This document shows positions 22,777 through 25,221 of a stretch of DNA of 25,221 bases, piece by piece. This stretch comes from an uncultured Alistipes sp. GTDB lineage: Bacteria > Bacteroidota > Bacteroidia > Bacteroidales > Rikenellaceae. A program made the position numbers and the translations under genes. The DNA is taken from NCBI GenBank assembly GCA_910587675.1, contig CAJUMU010000028.1, forward strand, positions 1 to 25,221, given 5' to 3'. Below the pieces are notes generated by a model. That model saw nothing but the letters and a program-made list of their open reading frames with translations. It was not told the DNA's origin and did not search any database. The first letter of the stretch is position 1; every line of letters begins with the position of its first letter.

Positions 22777-24069
22777 CTAATTTATCCTTTTCCAACCGCC
22801 GAGTCCGAAAACGCTCCGTTTGAAACGCGCTTTGTTTCGCGCCGCAGCCTCCGATCCGTATTCGATAGCGCGATCGAAGTAGGCGATACCTTTCTCGATA
22901 TCCTCCTCCGTGCCGCGACCGAAAGCATAAGCGACACCGAGCGCGTTGAGCACCATCGCGTCGAGAGGTTCCCAAACGTCATCTACCCTATCCTCTATCT
23001 CCGACAAAAGGCGGAATGCCATCTCGTCGTCCTGCGCCGTTCCCAACCCGTCCTGATACAAGACGACCAACTCGGCGGCGGGTTCCCAACGATCCTCCTC
23101 GTCGAGGTTGTCATACGCACGGCAGAGCCAACGGAACGCCTCTGCATAGTCGCGAGTCACGTTACCGCGCCCCGAGAAATGGAAGTTGCCCACCGCGAAC
23201 TGCGCCCGCGGATGACCCGCTTCGGCGGCTATCTTATAGTATCGAAAGGCTTCGTCGAGGTCTTCTTCTACGCCGTAACCGCGCGCGTAACACACGGCGA
23301 CGTTGTAGGCCGACTGCGCGTCGCCCATCTCGAACGCCCGCTTGTAATATCCGAAAGCCTCCTCCGCGCAATCCTCGTACTCGTCTTCGAGATACTTGCC
23401 GTAATCGTTGCAGATCATAGGGTCCTTACCGTCGGCAAGGAGTTCGAAATAGGATTCGAAGCGGTCGGAGTCGATATCGCCCAACTCCGATTCATAAATA
23501 GTGCGATAGTTGCCGAACCCCGCGGAGAGACCCGCCTCGAACGATTTTTCGTACAGCTCGGCAGCGAGCGGATATGCGAATGCGTAATACTCGTCTACAT
23601 CCGCATATTTATCGGCCTCGGCCTCTCCTTCAATCACCAAATAATCGCCCCAGAACAAGACATTGGCCGCCATATAGAGACAGAAAGCATCGCCGTCGCG
23701 AGCTTGTCGGAGTATCTCTTCATACGCCTCCTTGAGCGACCCGAACGGCATGTCGCACTCCACCGAGGGCGTCAGGTTCTCGTTGCGCAGGGCGCATAGC
23801 ACACCCGAAGCACTACCTTTAAGGATACTCTCTTTAAGCAGAGCGGATGACTTGTCCTCGTCCGTCTCGAAACCGCCTCCGCTCCACACATACTCCTCGC
23901 CCATATGGCAGCGGGCCAGATAACAGAGAGCATCGGCGTCGCCTCTCTCCGCAGCCCGCTCCAGAAGCGCATAGCCTCGTTTCATCTCCTCAGGATCGAA
24001 ACTTTTCCATATCATATCGATAGCCCGAGTCACTTCCGCACTGTACTTTCCGTTCATATCGTTTTTCAA
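22777..24069 (-). CDS. Sel1-repeat protein
   Basis: A 430-aa acidic, soluble protein with no signal peptide. Sel1-like (TPR-related) repeats are visible at about 31-60, 235-270 (AFGYYKRAFEMGDAQSAYNVAVCYARGYGV), 273-305 and 371-410 (LNALGVAYAFGRGT), with degenerate ones between. Such arrays serve protein-protein contacts; no catalytic domain is attached, so the role is not predictable. An alternative start four codons in (24057) is equally plausible. A TAnnTTTG box lies 51 bp upstream. Confidence 0.9.
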   Translation of the reverse strand: MKNDMNGKYSAEVTRAIDMIWKSFDPEEMKRGYALLERAAERGDADALCYLARCHMGEEYVWSGGGFETDEDKSSALLKESILKGSASGVLCALRNENLTPSVECDMPFGSLKEAYEEILRQARDGDAFCLYMAANVLFWGDYLVIEGEAEADKYADVDEYYAFAYPLAAELYEKSFEAGLSAGFGNYRTIYESELGDIDSDRFESYFELLADGKDPMICNDYGKYLEDEYEDCAEEAFGYYKRAFEMGDAQSAYNVAVCYARGYGVEEDLDEAFRYYKIAAEAGHPRAQFAVGNFHFSGRGNVTRDYAEAFRWLCRAYDNLDEEDRWEPAAELVVLYQDGLGTAQDDEMAFRLLSEIEDRVDDVWEPLDAMVLNALGVAYAFGRGTEEDIEKGIAYFDRAIEYGSEAAARNKARFKRSVFGLGGWKRIN

Positions 24070-24119
24070 ATTATTCCTTTAATATCGAATGCTCCCAAGC
24101 TGCGCAACTGTGCAAGTTA

Positions 24120-24127
24120 CAAAAATA
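24120..24127 (-). promoter_or_regulatory. Promoter -7 box of the Sel1-repeat gene
   Basis: Reads TATTTTTG on the minus strand, 51 bp before the ATG at 24069. A TTTG occurs upstream but only 12 bp away. Confidence 0.55.
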
Positions 24128-24162
24128 CACATTCATCAGCAAAATGCAGTTCGCAGAACCGC

Positions 24163-24240
24163 GCGGGCCGCGGCCTTCGCCCCGCGGAGGCCCGCAACTC
24201 GTTCCACACTCGTTCGCGTTCTACGCAGGCTGCCGCCCGA
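24163..24240 (+). repeat. Dispersed repeat, copy B
   Basis: Same order and strand as copy A: GCGGGCCGCGGCCTT, CGGAGGCCCGC, then CAACTCGTTCCACACTCG and TTCTACGCAGGCTGCC. About four bases in five agree with copy A by eye. Confidence 0.8.
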
Positions 24241-24257
24241 ATTCCTGAAAAATATAC

Positions 24258-24541
24258 GTTACCTTTTGCGCGACCAAAAGGTAACACCAACCGACGCCAA
24301 GCCGAGAGCAATCATGCTTGCATGAATTGCCGAGGCGCGATGGAGGAAAACAAGCGCAGCGCAGTTAAAAGCCGCTGCGGTGAAACGATTTCGGGGTCAG
24401 TCTCGCGACTGCGCTAAATCCGAAATAGTTTCTGCCGCGGGATTGGCTGACGCATGTAAATTATCGACAAAACCTATCTTCGGCGGCTGCGGGGGCCGCG
24501 CATAAAGCGCGAGCCGCCGAAGATAACACCGCAAAGCGGTG
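24258..24541. repeat. Chain of six inverted repeats
   Basis: In order: 24258-24268/24275-24285 (perfect 11 bp); 24308-24317/24320-24330 (10 bp, one bulge); 24355-24361/24373-24379 (perfect 7 bp); 24382-24394/24420-24432 (13 bp, one mismatch); 24475-24488/24512-24525 (perfect 14 bp); 24527-24532/24536-24541 (perfect 6 bp). Confidence 0.8.
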
Positions 24542-24663
24542 CGTTGAAGCGTGCATTGCATGGAGCCTGCGGGCCGCGCAACTCGACAGAACCTAAATAC
24601 ACTCCTACATTATCCGATCCCCAAACAGCATAACCGTCCGAGCCACCCGCATGCGCTCCACAA

Positions 24664-24696
24664 ACAAAAAAGCCGAACCCTTATCGGATTCGGCTT
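24664..24696 (-). terminator. Terminator of the rRNA operon
   Basis: On the minus strand AAGCCGAA (24696-24689) pairs with TTCGGCTT (24677-24670) and is followed by a run of T (24671-24666 region), just past the 5S gene. Confidence 0.9.
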
Positions 24697-24699
24697 GAA

Positions 24700-24809
<110 letters not shown>

Positions 24810-24924
24810 AAGAACTTGCGTTTCGTATAGCGAAACCGTGCGATGCTGCGATAATTCGCAACAAATCCGTCGCACTCGGTAGAGCTTGACACTATAAGAA
24901 GATGAGATAAACTTTTCGTAAAAA
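24810..24924 (-). other. 23S-5S spacer
   Basis: About 115 bp with no tRNA. GTTTCG (24820-24825) pairs with CGAAAC (24831-24836), and GTGCGA (24838-24843) with TCGCAC (24870-24875); such stems are usual processing structures. Confidence 0.7.

Positions 24925-25221
<297 letters not shown>

Larger units (their letters stand above)
24070..24660. other. Gene-free spacer rich in hairpins
   Basis: Nearly 600 bp with no convincing gene. It contains the Sel1-gene promoter box, repeat copy B (24163-24240), six successive inverted repeats (24258-24541) and a plain stretch up to the rRNA operon terminator. Confidence 0.75.

Noticed and set aside
24258..24541. CRISPR array
   Set aside because: The inverted repeats are all different from one another, and there is no constant direct repeat or regular spacing.

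Overview
The window reads as a chromosomal segment of a GC-rich member of the Bacteroidales, perhaps Alistipes-like (family-level guess from memory). The phylum call rests on three things. At least a dozen genes are preceded by the Bacteroidetes promoter signature TAnnTTTG, often with TTTG 19-20 bp upstream, and Shine-Dalgarno sequences are largely absent. Several products belong to families typical of the phylum (DUF4837 and DUF4878 lipoproteins, a DksA-like protein with a worn zinc finger, an IleS2-type isoleucyl-tRNA synthetase, a DcaP-like porin). The 5S and 23S rRNA sequences at the right edge fit as well.

Layout. At 1-410 lies the 3' end of a gene of unknown family. At 462-2446 a leftward group holds a polysaccharide deacetylase, ubiX and efp, diverging from a DUF4837 lipoprotein (2626-3690). 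A cardiolipin synthase-like gene (3836-5170), greA with a hairpin leader (5344-5820) and a convergent Fe-type superoxide dismutase follow. At 6660-9520 is an accessory-looking island: a zeta-toxin-like P-loop kinase with a tiny downstream partner, hairpin-rich repeats, a second full-length copy of the unknown gene from the left edge but in inverted orientation, a long structured leader in front of that copy, and about 900 bp without a convincing gene.

From 9519 to 17692 the content is mostly core: a small hypothetical gene, the DUF177-rpmF-plsX operon, lepA, tRNA-Gly(CCC) and ileS. From 17783 to 24069 come a DksA-like regulator, a membrane-anchored serine hydrolase divergent from a DcaP-like porin, a YbaK deacylase, two overlapping lipoprotein genes (DUF4878 and a YiiX-like papain-fold hydrolase) and a Sel1-repeat protein. 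A hairpin-rich spacer (24070-24660) then leads to the 3' end of an rRNA operon on the minus strand (5S, and the 3' part of 23S running off the window).

Most genes serve translation and transcription housekeeping (efp, greA, rpmF, lepA, ileS, ybaK, tRNA, rRNA) or envelope functions (deacetylase, cls, plsX, porin, lipoproteins). The points most worth pursuing are: the rearranged class I signature GIHH in IleRS; the attenuator-like structured RNA upstream of the unknown 330-aa gene; the inverted pair of that unknown family; a dispersed repeat family that also encodes the C-terminal tails of both copies; and the toxin-first zeta module.
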